Translations under genes and position numbers: made by a program
In this document: positions 43,915-53,273 of the stretch, piece after piece
How the letters are laid out: every line of letters begins with the position of its first letter
Position numbering within the stretch: the first letter of the stretch is position 1
Origin: Tessaracoccus timonensis
GTDB lineage: Bacteria; Actinomycetota; Actinomycetes; Propionibacteriales; Propionibacteriaceae
DNA: 64,000 nucleotides
Direction of reading: 5' to 3'
NCBI RefSeq assembly: GCF_900343145.1
Contig: NZ_LT996886.1
Location: forward strand, 2,232,001-2,296,000
Notes under the pieces: generated by a model
Database searches by the model: none
The model's input: only the letters and a program-made list of their open reading frames with translations
What the model was told of the DNA's origin: nothing

Positions 43915-45732
43915 CTACAGGTTTTCTATCTCGAGCGACGGGATGTCGTCGCTGATCGGCAGCCCGAACACCTGCTCCAAGAAGCTGAGCTCGGCGGCGA
44001 GCGCACGCCCGCGCGCATCCATGGTGCGGAAGCCGTGCCCCTCCTTCTCGAACGTCAGCAGCGCGAGCGGCTTGCCGGCCGCGCGCACCGCGTCGGCCAT
44101 CTGGAATGCCTGGTTGGGTGGCACCACCTTGTCTTCGAGGCCTTGCATGATCAGCATCGGCGTCGAGAGCTGGTCGAGGTGGTGGATGGGGGAGCGCTCC
44201 ACATAGAGATCGCGTGCCTCCGGCCACTCACCGCCGATGAGCCCGTAGGGGTAGCGTGACTCGAACTTGTGGGTGTCGCTGACGAGCGCCTCCAAGTCGC
44301 CGATGCCGTATCGCGAGAGCCCGGCGCTGAACACGTCGGTGGTGACGAGCGCCTGCAGCGTGGTGTAGCCGCCCGCGGAACCACCCTTGATAGCGACGCG
44401 GTCGGGGTCGACGAGGCCAGCCTCGCTCAGGTCGCGCACCGCCGCCACGACATCCTCGACGTCGGCCACGCCCCACTTGCCGCGCAGCGCGTCGCGGTAG
44501 GCCCGCCCGAAGCCAGTGGATCCGCGGTAGTTCACATCCGCGACGGCGAAGCCGCGTGAGAGCCAGAATTGCATTTCCTCGCTGTACCCGGCCGTGGCTT
44601 GCGCCGTCGGCCCTCCATGGGTCTTCACGATGAGCGGCGGACGCTCGACGCCAGGAGGCGCCGCGAACCAGTAGTGCGCTTCGCCGGCCTTGCGAGCGGC
44701 CATCTTCGCCACACAAGGCGTCTCGCCGGCACCGGCGAGTTCCTCCACCGTGCCGGTGGGCGAGATGGCCACGAGCGTTGCGGGGCGCTCGGCCCATTCT
44801 GCAACCGCGTAGAGCTTGTCGTCGAAGGTGGCCACCGATTCGATCCAGACGGTGCTGCGCAGCGGGTACGTCACGCCCCCGGTGGAGGGCTGCCACATCG
44901 CGAGTCGCCCGTAGCCATCGACGATTTCGATGGTGGCTACCAGGTCAGGTCCGACGGCGCAGGCCGCCGGCCGGTCGAGAACCCAGATCGGCGTATCGCA
45001 GTCGTGATCGACGGCGAATGTGGCGCGATGCCCGTCTTCCACGACGTGCCAGTTCCAGAACCCCGACTCGTCGGAGGTGTACGCAAGTTTCCCTGCAGCC
45101 AGCCACATCGGGCGCTGTGCGCTCACCCCGTCGGATGCGTACACCGCGCGTGCGGGCTCGTCGTCGTCGAGGTTCTTCGTCCAGATCGACGACGTATCCC
45201 AGCCCATGTTGGGGTGATCCCACTGCTGCCAAGCGACGACGCGGTTGCGGATGCGCGGCCCCGCGTAGAAGTCGGCGCCCGTGGCAACCACGATGCCCTC
45301 AGATACCTCATCGAGCGGCAGCGCGACGACCTCCGTGCGCGGTTCGCCCGGCGCGTCGTGATCTTCCCGAACCGCGACGACAACCCCATCTGCCAGCTGC
45401 ACGTGCAGGCCCGCGTAGAAGTATCGATGCTGCTCGGGCGTGAGCGGGCGAGTGCCGTGCTCGTCGAGGAGAAACACCTGGTTGGTGCGATCGTCGTTGT
45501 AGACGACGGCGTCGTGCTCGGCGTCGTAGGCACCGCCGCCGTACTCCATCACGCGAGTGCGGACGCTCGCCTCTGGTGTGAGGTCGATGGTCTCGCCGTC
45601 GCGCCACCGGCGAACCGTAGTGCGCCCATCCTGATCGGCGATGCTCGCGAGCCAGTACACGCCCGACGACGTTGCGCGCACCTGCGAGATGGCGTCGCGG
45701 CGCTTGATCACGAAGTCCAGTGGAAGTTTCAT
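43915..45732 (-). CDS. S9 family prolyl oligopeptidase-like peptidase
   Basis: 605 residues: an N-terminal beta-propeller and a C-terminal alpha/beta hydrolase. The nucleophile is Ser452 in KGGSAGGYTT, Asp534 lies in GLEDKVVPP and His566 in KEGHGFRT. No signal peptide, so cytoplasmic. Related enzymes are acylaminoacyl or dipeptidyl peptidases; the exact specificity is not readable. It is convergent with the YggS gene and divergent from DUF3145. Confidence 0.9.
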   Translation of the reverse strand: MKLPLDFVIKRRDAISQVRATSSGVYWLASIADQDGRTTVRRWRDGETIDLTPEASVRTRVMEYGGGAYDAEHDAVVYNDDRTNQVFLLDEHGTRPLTPEQHRYFYAGLHVQLADGVVVAVREDHDAPGEPRTEVVALPLDEVSEGIVVATGADFYAGPRIRNRVVAWQQWDHPNMGWDTSSIWTKNLDDDEPARAVYASDGVSAQRPMWLAAGKLAYTSDESGFWNWHVVEDGHRATFAVDHDCDTPIWVLDRPAACAVGPDLVATIEIVDGYGRLAMWQPSTGGVTYPLRSTVWIESVATFDDKLYAVAEWAERPATLVAISPTGTVEELAGAGETPCVAKMAARKAGEAHYWFAAPPGVERPPLIVKTHGGPTAQATAGYSEEMQFWLSRGFAVADVNYRGSTGFGRAYRDALRGKWGVADVEDVVAAVRDLSEAGLVDPDRVAIKGGSAGGYTTLQALVTTDVFSAGLSRYGIGDLEALVSDTHKFESRYPYGLIGGEWPEARDLYVERSPIHHLDQLSTPMLIMQGLEDKVVPPNQAFQMADAVRAAGKPLALLTFEKEGHGFRTMDARGRALAAELSFLEQVFGLPISDDIPSLEIENL

Positions 45733-45903
45733 GCTCTTAACTATGTCCGATCCGGCAAGCTCGTCAACTCAGTTTGGGAAAACGAGTGGGATCACTGGCG
45801 GACCGTCGCGGCTTGTTTCATGCGCAGCTGTGGGGCAAGATGAAAGCACCTGGTCGATTCGTGATCGCAGGGGAAGGCAATCAAGGCCGACCAGGAGGTA
45901 CAA

Positions 45904-46401
45904 GTGAACGCATCGACGACACCGCAGGCGCGAGGCATGGTCTTCATCCACTCGACGCCGGCCGCGCTGCGCCCTCACGTCGAGTGGGCAGTGGCTGGTG
46001 CTACGCAAGCCCCAGCGAAGTTCGCTTGGATCAACCAGCCAGCAGAACCCGGCACCACCTGCGCTGAACTCTCTTGGGTGGGGTCCCCCGGCACCGGTGC
46101 ACTCCTCGCGAGCGCGTTGGCTCGTCTGGGCAGGGTGCGATTCGAAGTAACCGAGGAGCCGTCGAAGGGCTGCGACGGGCAGCGCTTCATGTTCACCCCA
46201 GCGCTCGGATCATTCTGCGCGACGGTGGGCGTGCACGGCGACATGCTCGTCTCGGAAGACCGCCTGCGGCAGGCCGCCGCGTCGGGGGATTTGTACCACG
46301 CACTCGACGGTCTACTCGGCAAACCTTGGGACGAGGAACTCGAGTACTTCCGCCACGCATCCGAAGACGCTCCCGTGCGTTGGCTGCACCAGGTGGTGTG
46401 A
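45904..46401 (+). CDS. DUF3145 family protein
   Basis: 165 residues, an actinobacterial family with unknown function. Visible blocks: GMVFIHSTPAALRPHVEWA, GTTCAELSWVGSPGTGA and DLYHALDGLLGKPWDEELEY. The GTG 45904 follows an AGGAGG by 8 bases. It lies between the S9 peptidase and the fatty-acid synthesis operon, where it is often found in relatives. Confidence 0.85.
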   Translation: MNASTTPQARGMVFIHSTPAALRPHVEWAVAGATQAPAKFAWINQPAEPGTTCAELSWVGSPGTGALLASALARLGRVRFEVTEEPSKGCDGQRFMFTPALGSFCATVGVHGDMLVSEDRLRQAAASGDLYHALDGLLGKPWDEELEYFRHASEDAPVRWLHQVV

Positions 46402-46407
46402 CGCGTT

Positions 46408-46424
46408 CCCGCGCTCGACGCGGG
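46408..46424. terminator. Short hairpin between DUF3145 and fabF
   Basis: CCCGCG (46408-46413) and CGCGGG (46419-46424) pair around CTCGA. It lies between convergent genes and could end both transcripts. Confidence 0.5.
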
Positions 46425-46434
46425 GGCTTTGTGC

Positions 46435-47691
46435 CTAGTCGGTGATGTGTTCGTTCGTGCACACGATGGCGACGTTGTGGCCGCCGAAACCAAAGGAGTT
46501 ATTCACGGCGGCGAGATCGCCGTCGGGAAGGGAACGCGCTTCCTTGGCGATATCGATGCCGAGGCCCGGCTCCTCCTGCTCGAGGTTGATCGTCGGCGGC
46601 ACCACGCGGTGACGCAGCGCGAGTACGCTCGCGAGGGTCTCGAGGGCGCCCGCTCCGCCGAGGAGATGCCCGGTCATGGATTTCGTCGACGTCACCACGG
46701 CCTGCGTGTCGTCGCCCAGCGCCGTACGGATTGAGCCGGCCTCCGTGATATCGCCTTGCGGTGTCGAGGTGCCGTGAGCATTCACATGCACTACGTCGGC
46801 AGGGCTGAGGCCTGCCTCGCGGAGCCCCTTGATCATGGCCTGCGACTGCCCGTACCCGTCGGGGTCAGGCTGCACGAGGTCGTGCGAGTCTGCGGTGATG
46901 CCAGCCGCGCGGAGCGTGCCGTAGATTTTGGCGCCGCGTGCCTGCGCGTGCTCCAGGGTTTCTAACACCAGGATCGCGGCACCTTCTGCCATGACGAAGC
47001 CGTCACGGTCGACGTCCCAGGGGCGGGACGCGCGCGTCGGTTCGTCGTTACGACGAGACAGCGCCTGCATCTGCCCGAAGGCCGCCATCGCGAAGGGGTG
47101 AATCACGGCTTCGGCGCCACCAGCGACGACGACGTCAGCGCGCCCGAGGCGGAGCATGTCGATGCCCAGCGAGATGGCCTCGTTGGAGGATGCGCACGCC
47201 GAAACCGGTGTGTGAACGCCGGCACGGGCGCCGATGCGCAGCCCGATGTTCGACGCGGGAGCGTTGGCCATGAGCATGGGAATGGTGAAGGGGGAGACGC
47301 GACGGATGCCTTTCTCTTTCAGGACGTCCCACTGCCCGATGATGGTCTCCAGCCCGCCGATGCCAGTCGCGGCGCACACGCCGAGGCGGTCGCGGTCGAC
47401 GGCGTTGTCAGGCTGGAATTCGAAGCCTGCATCCTGCCAGGCCTGCTGTGCGGCAATGATGGCGAGCTGGGTGGAGCGGTCGAGCTTGCGCATCTCGACG
47501 CGGGGGAGCACCTCCGAGGGATCCCCCACGACTTCGGCTGCAATCGTGGTGGGCAGGTCAGTAGCCCAGTCGTGCTGCAAGCTGTGTACACCGGATCGCC
47601 CGGCAAGCATGCCCTCCCACGTGGAGGCAACATCCGCGCCCAGCGGGGTAGTGGCGCCGAGACCAGTGACGACGACGGTGGGGGTATTCAT
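46435..47691 (-). CDS. fabF: 3-oxoacyl-ACP synthase II
   Basis: KAS II elongates acyl-ACP, 418 residues. The active-site Cys is in PVSACASSNEAIS; the two His are in VNAHGTSTPQGD and NNSFGFGGHN. It is the last gene of the fabD-fabH-acpP-fabF operon. Between it and acpP lies about 70 bp. Confidence 0.94.
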   Translation of the reverse strand: MNTPTVVVTGLGATTPLGADVASTWEGMLAGRSGVHSLQHDWATDLPTTIAAEVVGDPSEVLPRVEMRKLDRSTQLAIIAAQQAWQDAGFEFQPDNAVDRDRLGVCAATGIGGLETIIGQWDVLKEKGIRRVSPFTIPMLMANAPASNIGLRIGARAGVHTPVSACASSNEAISLGIDMLRLGRADVVVAGGAEAVIHPFAMAAFGQMQALSRRNDEPTRASRPWDVDRDGFVMAEGAAILVLETLEHAQARGAKIYGTLRAAGITADSHDLVQPDPDGYGQSQAMIKGLREAGLSPADVVHVNAHGTSTPQGDITEAGSIRTALGDDTQAVVTSTKSMTGHLLGGAGALETLASVLALRHRVVPPTINLEQEEPGLGIDIAKEARSLPDGDLAAVNNSFGFGGHNVAIVCTNEHITD

Positions 47692-47760
47692 GACAAGCTC
47701 CTTGGGGATGCTCAGAAAAGTAGGGAAGGTGGGGCGCTATGTGGGCGCCCCACCAGGTGG

Positions 47761-48006
47761 TCAGCGCTGCGCGTTCTCGATGTAGGCGACGGCGTCGCCC
47801 ACGGTCTTCAGATCCTTGGAATCTTCGTCGGGGATTTCGACGCCGAAGCGCTCCTCGCATTCGTAGATGATCTCCACCATCGACAGGGAGTCGACGCCGA
47901 GATCGTCGACGAACGACTTGTCGAGTTGCACATCTTCGACGGCAGTGCCGGCGAGGTCGTTCACGATCTCGGCGAGGCCGGTGCGGATTTCTTCAGTGCT
48001 TGCCAT
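47761..48006 (-). CDS. acpP: Acyl carrier protein
   Basis: 81 residues. The phosphopantetheine site is the Ser in DLGVDSLSMVEI. Acidic composition typical of ACP. It lies between fabH and fabF, as in the FAS-II operon of other actinobacteria (acpM-like). Confidence 0.95.
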   Translation of the reverse strand: MASTEEIRTGLAEIVNDLAGTAVEDVQLDKSFVDDLGVDSLSMVEIIYECEERFGVEIPDEDSKDLKTVGDAVAYIENAQR

Positions 48007-48042
48007 GGAAGGCTCCTTTTATTGGTTGTGGTTGTGCGACGT

Positions 48043-49023
48043 TCACGGCAGGGTGATGACCTGGCCTCCGAAGACCAGTCCCGCCCCGAAACCGATGATG
48101 AGTGCGGTCTGCCCGCTCGTGGCCTGCCCGGATTCGAGCAGGGCCTCGATCGCCAGCGGGATAGATGCCGCGGACGTATTTCCCATGTCGACGATGTCTC
48201 GGGCAACAACAACATCGTCGGGGAGTCCTAGGTGGCGCAACATCGAATCGGTGATCCGGTTGTTCGCCTGGTGGGGGATGAACACGTCGAGTTCATCTGC
48301 GGTGACGCCGCTGCGCGCGAGGGTCTCTTTGGCTTTCTCAGCGATGACGGTCGTCGCCCAGCGAAAGACGGCGCGTCCCTCCATGTGGATGTACGGGTGG
48401 CGGTCGGTGTTGCGCCAGTCGTCGATTTCGATCACCTGGTGCGCGGCCGGATCCGAGCCCCACACCGTCGGGCCAATCGCGGGGGTGTCGCTAGGGCCCA
48501 CCACGGCGGCGCCGGCTCCGTCGCCAAACAGGAACGCGGTGCTGCGGTCGGCGATGTCGGTGTACTCGCTCAGCACCTCGGAACCGACGATGAGCACGTG
48601 TTTCGCGGTGCCGGCGCGCAAGAGAGAGTCAGCGATGGCGAGAGCGTAGCTGAAGCCGGCGCAGGCTGCAGAGATGTCGAACACGGCGGGATTCGACATG
48701 CCGAGCTTGTCGGCGAGGATGGCCGCCATCGACGGGGTCTGGACGTAGTGGGACACCGTCGACACGATGAGCGTGTCGATGTCGGCAGGGGCGACGTTCG
48801 CGCGGGCGAGGGCCTTCGTCGATGCCGCTTCAGCCAGGGTGAGCGCGTCCTCGCCCTCGCCGACCCAGCGTCGCTGTGTGATGCCGGTGCGCTGTTCGAT
48901 CCATTCAGGCGTGGAGTCGATCATCGTGCACATCTCTTCGTTCGTCACGACGCGGCTCGGTCGGGCGCCGCCAATCGACATGATGCGGCTGTACTGCGAT
49001 CCCTGAAGGATGGTGATAGTCAT
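48043..49023 (-). CDS. fabH: 3-oxoacyl-ACP synthase III
   Basis: KAS III starts FAS-II by condensing an acyl-CoA with malonyl-ACP, 326 residues. Catalytic Cys in DISAACAGFSYAL, His in VFIPHQANNRI and Asn in DMGNTSAASIP. The open frame continues upstream inside fabD, but ATG 49023 has GAGGAA before it. Ends close to acpP. Confidence 0.94.
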   Translation of the reverse strand: MTITILQGSQYSRIMSIGGARPSRVVTNEEMCTMIDSTPEWIEQRTGITQRRWVGEGEDALTLAEAASTKALARANVAPADIDTLIVSTVSHYVQTPSMAAILADKLGMSNPAVFDISAACAGFSYALAIADSLLRAGTAKHVLIVGSEVLSEYTDIADRSTAFLFGDGAGAAVVGPSDTPAIGPTVWGSDPAAHQVIEIDDWRNTDRHPYIHMEGRAVFRWATTVIAEKAKETLARSGVTADELDVFIPHQANNRITDSMLRHLGLPDDVVVARDIVDMGNTSAASIPLAIEALLESGQATSGQTALIIGFGAGLVFGGQVITLP

Positions 49024-49033
49024 GATGAGTTCC

Positions 49034-49951
49034 TCAGCGGTGGTGGGCCTGTGCGAAGGCGCGAGCATCGTCGAGTTGGTCGGGGGTGTTGAGATCAAAG
49101 ACCTCTGCGTCGCGAAGGTTGCGCTTGGCGATGCGGGTGAGGGTTCCGGCTGGGGTGAGTTCCAGGATGCCGGTGACGCCGAGCGCGTGCATGGTGTCCA
49201 TGCACTGGTCCCAGCGCACCGGATGCGCAACTTGCTGCACGATGCGATCGAGAGCGTCGACACCGTCGGTGACGGCGGCCCCGTCGCGGTTGGACAGCAC
49301 CGTGACGCGGGGCTGTTGGGGCTGAGTCTGGGCAGCGGCATGTGCGAGGGCCTCGACAGCAGGCTGCATATGTACGGTGTGGAACGCGCCGGCGACGGAC
49401 AGCGGCATGAGCCTGGCGCGATGCGGCGGGTGCTCGGCCAGGGTCTCGAGCTGCTCGACGGTGCCCGCAGCCACAATCTGCCCCGTGCCGTTGTGGTTCG
49501 CAGGGGTCAGCCCCGCGGCCTCGATTGCGGCGAGCACCTCGTCAGCATTGCCTCCCACGACGGCGGTCATGCCGGTTGGGCGCTGTGCGGCCGCTTCGGC
49601 CATAGCTCGCCCGCGGACTGCCACCAAGGTTGCGGCTTCGGCGTCGGTGATAATGCCAGCGAGCGCCAGGGCGGCGAGCTCTCCGACGGAGTGGCCAGCA
49701 ACGAGGTGTGGTTCGACGTCGAGCGCACGTGCGGCGGCGAGCGCGGCAGCGACGAGGAGTGGCTGCGCGACGGCCGTGTCGCGGATGGCTTCCTCGTCGG
49801 CTTTGGTGCCGAGGTGGGCAAGGTCCAGTTGGGTGGCCTCGGAGAACTCGGCGAGCGTCGACGCGAAGACGTCGTTCTCGAGCCAAGGGGCGAGGAACCC
49901 GGGTTTCTGGGCGCCTTGACCAGGCGCAACGATTGCTAACACGTCATTCAC
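49034..49951 (-). CDS. fabD: Malonyl-CoA:ACP transacylase
   Basis: 305 residues. The N-terminal APGQGAQKPGFLAPWLE and the Ser motif VAGHSVGELAALA are typical; the catalytic His region HTVHMQPAVEAL is also visible. The GTG 49951 is the start of the frame. It is first in the operon, with a palindromic candidate operator 60 bp upstream. Confidence 0.93.
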   Translation of the reverse strand: MNDVLAIVAPGQGAQKPGFLAPWLENDVFASTLAEFSEATQLDLAHLGTKADEEAIRDTAVAQPLLVAAALAAARALDVEPHLVAGHSVGELAALALAGIITDAEAATLVAVRGRAMAEAAAQRPTGMTAVVGGNADEVLAAIEAAGLTPANHNGTGQIVAAGTVEQLETLAEHPPHRARLMPLSVAGAFHTVHMQPAVEALAHAAAQTQPQQPRVTVLSNRDGAAVTDGVDALDRIVQQVAHPVRWDQCMDTMHALGVTGILELTPAGTLTRIAKRNLRDAEVFDLNTPDQLDDARAFAQAHHR

Positions 49952-50010
49952 TCTGCCTGATCACACCGCCTGGAAAGCGCAGTGACCGACACGAAAATAC
50001 AACCGCGTGA

Positions 50011-50029
50011 TTTGTGGAGAGCCCACAAA
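50011..50029. promoter_or_regulatory. Candidate FasR operator upstream of fabD
   Basis: TTTGTGG (50011-50017), five bases, CCACAAA (50023-50029), a perfect 7-5-7 palindrome in the fabD-fasR interval. FasR-type regulators activate fabD operons in actinobacteria from sites in this position. The actual binding is inferred. Confidence 0.5.
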
Positions 50030-50083
50030 GCGGTGCGGAAAATCGCGGTTCTCGGCGTGGAGGAGTTGTGCAGTTCCTCACAG

Positions 50084-51277
50084 TCACTGGTGGTTGGTGT
50101 GTAGCCGACCCAGAGTGACAGCCATGCGCAAGATGTAGGCCTCACGGGCGTTGGAAGGGTTGTAGCCGGTAATCTCCGTGATGCGCTTCAAGCGATAGCG
50201 CACGGTGTTGGGGTGCACATACATGGCGCGTGCGGTGGCTTCCATCGATGAGCCGTGGTCGAGGAAATTGACGACCGTCTCCAGCAGGTCATGGTGGGCA
50301 TCCAGCTGTTCGTACAGATCGACGCCCAGCGCGCGGCGGGCGTGACCGTCGCCAGCGAGTGCCCGCTCAGGCAGCAAATCGGATGACAGCATGATGCGCG
50401 GCCCCTCGGGCCAGGCTCGGGCGGCACGGTACCCCGACGCAGCCTCCCGCGCGGAGCGGCTGGCGTCGGCGAGGGAAAGGACGATGGGGCCGATGATGAT
50501 GGGCCCGTCCCCAAAGTGCTCGATGAGTGGCTCGACGGCCCGCGCGGTTTCTACCGGAGTCGTCACCGCCTGACCACCCAGGATGCACACGAGGCGCTCT
50601 CCCTGCACCGTCGCGAGCAGGTCGAAGCCCGCTTTGGCGCTGGCGCGTCGAAGTGGGTCGATGCCCTCGTCGTGCTTGGCCGTGGCAACCAGTACCACCA
50701 CCTTGTTCTCGTTGTGCCATCCGAGTGTGGACGCTCGAGAGATGACGGACTCGTCGGTTTCTCCGCGAACGACTGCGTCGATGACGGAGGCTTCGATGCG
50801 TGAATCCCAGGCGCCACGGGCCTCGGCAGCACGGGCGTACACGCCCGCGGCGGCGAAGGCCACCTCACGCGTGTACTGGAGGATGGCCACCTGCAGCGCA
50901 GGGCGGTCGTTGCGGGGCAGCAGCTCCCGGATTTGCTCCTCGACGACGGTGGTCGTCGTGCGAACGAGATCGACCGTCTGGCCGAGATTGATGCGCCGGG
51001 CCATGAGCCGGGGCGCGGCTTCGAAGATGGTTTCTGGGTCGAAGTGTTCTCCGGAGAACCAGCTCACGAAGCCGTCGATGCCCGTGCGCGCCACCATGGA
51101 GATCCAGGAGCGTGAATCGGCGTCGAGCCCCTTGAACCATGGGTAATTCTCGTCGAGGGCTGCGATCACGGCGGTATTGATGCCGCTGCTCACGGCGCGG
51201 AAACGCTTGATGAGCGCAGCCTTGCCCCTCACCGAGGGGGCTGGCGTCGCGGTCGACTTCGAGCTGGGGGGAGTCAT
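50084..51277 (-). CDS. fasR: PucR-family regulator, FasR-like activator of fatty-acid synthesis
   Basis: 397 residues. The C-terminal PucR-type HTH is SMEATARAMYVHPNTVRYRL followed by KRITEITGY. The central domain contains the GAF/GGDEF-like region typical of CdaR/PucR proteins. FasR in Streptomyces and mycobacteria lies directly upstream of fabD and activates the FAS-II operon, and the order here is the same. Start ATG 51277. Confidence 0.85.
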   Translation of the reverse strand: MTPPSSKSTATPAPSVRGKAALIKRFRAVSSGINTAVIAALDENYPWFKGLDADSRSWISMVARTGIDGFVSWFSGEHFDPETIFEAAPRLMARRINLGQTVDLVRTTTTVVEEQIRELLPRNDRPALQVAILQYTREVAFAAAGVYARAAEARGAWDSRIEASVIDAVVRGETDESVISRASTLGWHNENKVVVLVATAKHDEGIDPLRRASAKAGFDLLATVQGERLVCILGGQAVTTPVETARAVEPLIEHFGDGPIIIGPIVLSLADASRSAREAASGYRAARAWPEGPRIMLSSDLLPERALAGDGHARRALGVDLYEQLDAHHDLLETVVNFLDHGSSMEATARAMYVHPNTVRYRLKRITEITGYNPSNAREAYILRMAVTLGRLHTNHQ

Positions 51278-51286
51278 TCGACTAGC

Positions 51287-53047
51287 CTATCGCGGGCCAT
51301 CTGGACGGCCAGATAACCAATCATTGATCATGCGGATGCGGTCTTCCACCTGATCCTTCGAAGCTTTGGCGAGCGGTGGCCCACCGCACTGGCGTCGAAG
51401 GTCGGCGTGCACATGCGAGTGCGGGACGCTGCGCAACCGCGCGTATTGGGATACCAACGAGTTCAGTTTCTTGCGCCGGTCCGCCATCGCCCGGTGGAGC
51501 GCCACCTCGGGCTTGCGTTTGGTCTGGCGTTCCCGACGGCGCAACTGCCGGCGCTGACGGTCAGCCAGCAGCACACTGACTTGCTCCGCGTCGAGCAGAC
51601 CTGGCAACCCCAGGTACTCCTGTTCGTCCGCCGACTGCGGCTCGGCGAACAGCCCGTACTGCTGGGAATCGAACAAGACGTGATCGAACGTCGCGTTCGA
51701 CTCCATCGCCTCGAAGCTGCCAAGGAGCTCATCCGTTGCGTTCTCGGTGCGATTCGCCTCGGCCATCTCGGCCTCGGATTCGCTCCACAGCGCCTCATCG
51801 TCGTTCTTGGGGCGGCCCAGCACGTGATCGCGTTGGCGCTCCAGCGAGCTGGCGTGCGAAAGGATGATGGGCACGGTCGGCAGGAAGACCGTCGCGAGTT
51901 CGCCACGACGGCGCAGCCGGACGAAGCGCCCGACGGCCTGCGCGAAGAACAGCGGCGTCTGAGTGGCCGTGGCGTACACGCCCACCGCGAGCCGAGGCAC
52001 GTCGACACCTTCGGAGACCATGCGCACGGCTACCATCCAGCGGCTATCGCCGGCGCTGAACTCGTCGATGCGCTCCGAGGATTTCGCCTCGTCGGAGAGC
52101 ACCAGAGTGGGTTTCTCGTCGGTGATCGATTCGAGTACTCGGGCGTAAGCGCGGGCGGTGGTTTGGTCGGATGCAATCACGAGGCCGCCTGCATCGGGAA
52201 CGTGCCGACGGGTCTCGCTCAGCCGCGTATTGGCGGCCGCTAGTACGGCGGAGATCCATTCGCCCTTCGGGTCGAGCGCGGTGCGCCAGGCGTGTGCGGT
52301 GAGGTCTTTGGTGAGGGGCTCGCCGAGGTTTGCGGCCACCTCGTCGCCGGCCTTCGTGCGCCAACGCATCGGGCCGCCGTAGTTCATGAAGACGACGGGG
52401 CGAACGACATTGTCTTTCAGCGCATCGGCGTACCCGTAGGTGTAGTCGGCGTGGCTCATGCGGGTGCCGTCGGGCAGTTCGTCGTACGTGACGAACGGGA
52501 TGGGGTTGTCGTCGGAGCGAAACGGCGTGCCGGTGAGCATGAGACGGCGCTTGGCGTACCCAAACGCTTCGGTGAGCGCGTCGCCCCAGCTGAGGGAGTC
52601 GCCGGCGTGGTGCACCTCGTCGAGGATGACGAGCGTGTCTTGGCTCAAACAGATGCCCTCGTACACCCAGGGGCGCACAGCAACGCCGGCGTAGGTCATG
52701 GTGGAGCCGACGTACTCCTTCGAGCGGCCGCGCTTCGCGGTGTTGCCCGGGTCGAGGTGGATGCCCACACGGCCTGCGGCGTCGGCCCACTGCACCTTGA
52801 GGTGTTCGGTGGGGGTAACAACGATGATGCGCTTGATTTCGCGTCGTTCGAGGAGGTCTTTCGCGACGCGGAGCGCAAAGGTGGTCTTGCCCGCGCCGGG
52901 GGTTGCGACGGTCAGGAAATCTTGCGGTGCTTGCTCGTGATAGAGCTTGAGCGCTTCTGCCTGCCAGGCGCGCAAACTCTGCGCGGTACCCCAAGCCGCC
53001 CGCTGTGGATATGCGGGGGAGAGGTGCTCAAAGCCTGCAGAAGACAC
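51287..53047 (-). CDS. DEAD/DEAH-box helicase
   Basis: About 586 residues, SF2 helicase of the type III restriction/UvrB-like group. Walker A is TPGAGKTTFAL, motif II VILDEVHHAGD and motif VI QAVGRFVRLRRRGE. A C-terminal basic, helical extension follows with RRQLRRRERQTKRKPE. No nuclease or methylase partner is present beside it. I chose GTG 53047, after GAGGTAGAG, over ATG 53092. It is downstream of and collinear with the fasR direction. Confidence 0.85.
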   Translation of the reverse strand: MSSAGFEHLSPAYPQRAAWGTAQSLRAWQAEALKLYHEQAPQDFLTVATPGAGKTTFALRVAKDLLERREIKRIIVVTPTEHLKVQWADAAGRVGIHLDPGNTAKRGRSKEYVGSTMTYAGVAVRPWVYEGICLSQDTLVILDEVHHAGDSLSWGDALTEAFGYAKRRLMLTGTPFRSDDNPIPFVTYDELPDGTRMSHADYTYGYADALKDNVVRPVVFMNYGGPMRWRTKAGDEVAANLGEPLTKDLTAHAWRTALDPKGEWISAVLAAANTRLSETRRHVPDAGGLVIASDQTTARAYARVLESITDEKPTLVLSDEAKSSERIDEFSAGDSRWMVAVRMVSEGVDVPRLAVGVYATATQTPLFFAQAVGRFVRLRRRGELATVFLPTVPIILSHASSLERQRDHVLGRPKNDDEALWSESEAEMAEANRTENATDELLGSFEAMESNATFDHVLFDSQQYGLFAEPQSADEQEYLGLPGLLDAEQVSVLLADRQRRQLRRRERQTKRKPEVALHRAMADRRKKLNSLVSQYARLRSVPHSHVHADLRRQCGGPPLAKASKDQVEDRIRMINDWLSGRPDGPR

Positions 53048-53133
53048 GGCTGGAAACTCTACCTCGCACCACAGACCACACCAATACGCCACGCATTGTC
53101 ATCGGCATCACGTAGACCGGCTATCACGAAAAG

Positions 53134-53210
53134 TGACCGTTATCCTCCACACGCGGCCAAGAAGTGCCCGAATCAGGGGGTTACGTGACGCACGTGGAGG
53201 ATAACGGTCA
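53134..53210. repeat. Perfect 17-bp inverted repeat with 43-bp spacer
   Basis: TGACCGTTATCCTCCAC at 53134-53150 and its exact complement at 53194-53210. It lies in the gap between the divergent helicase and rRNA-methyltransferase genes. It could be two operator sites or a hairpin. Confidence 0.75.
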
Positions 53211-53273
53211 AGATTGCGGGGGTCTCCGTCCTCCGCGCCCCTCAAAGGTGGTGGAGTTGTACTGTGGGGCCAC

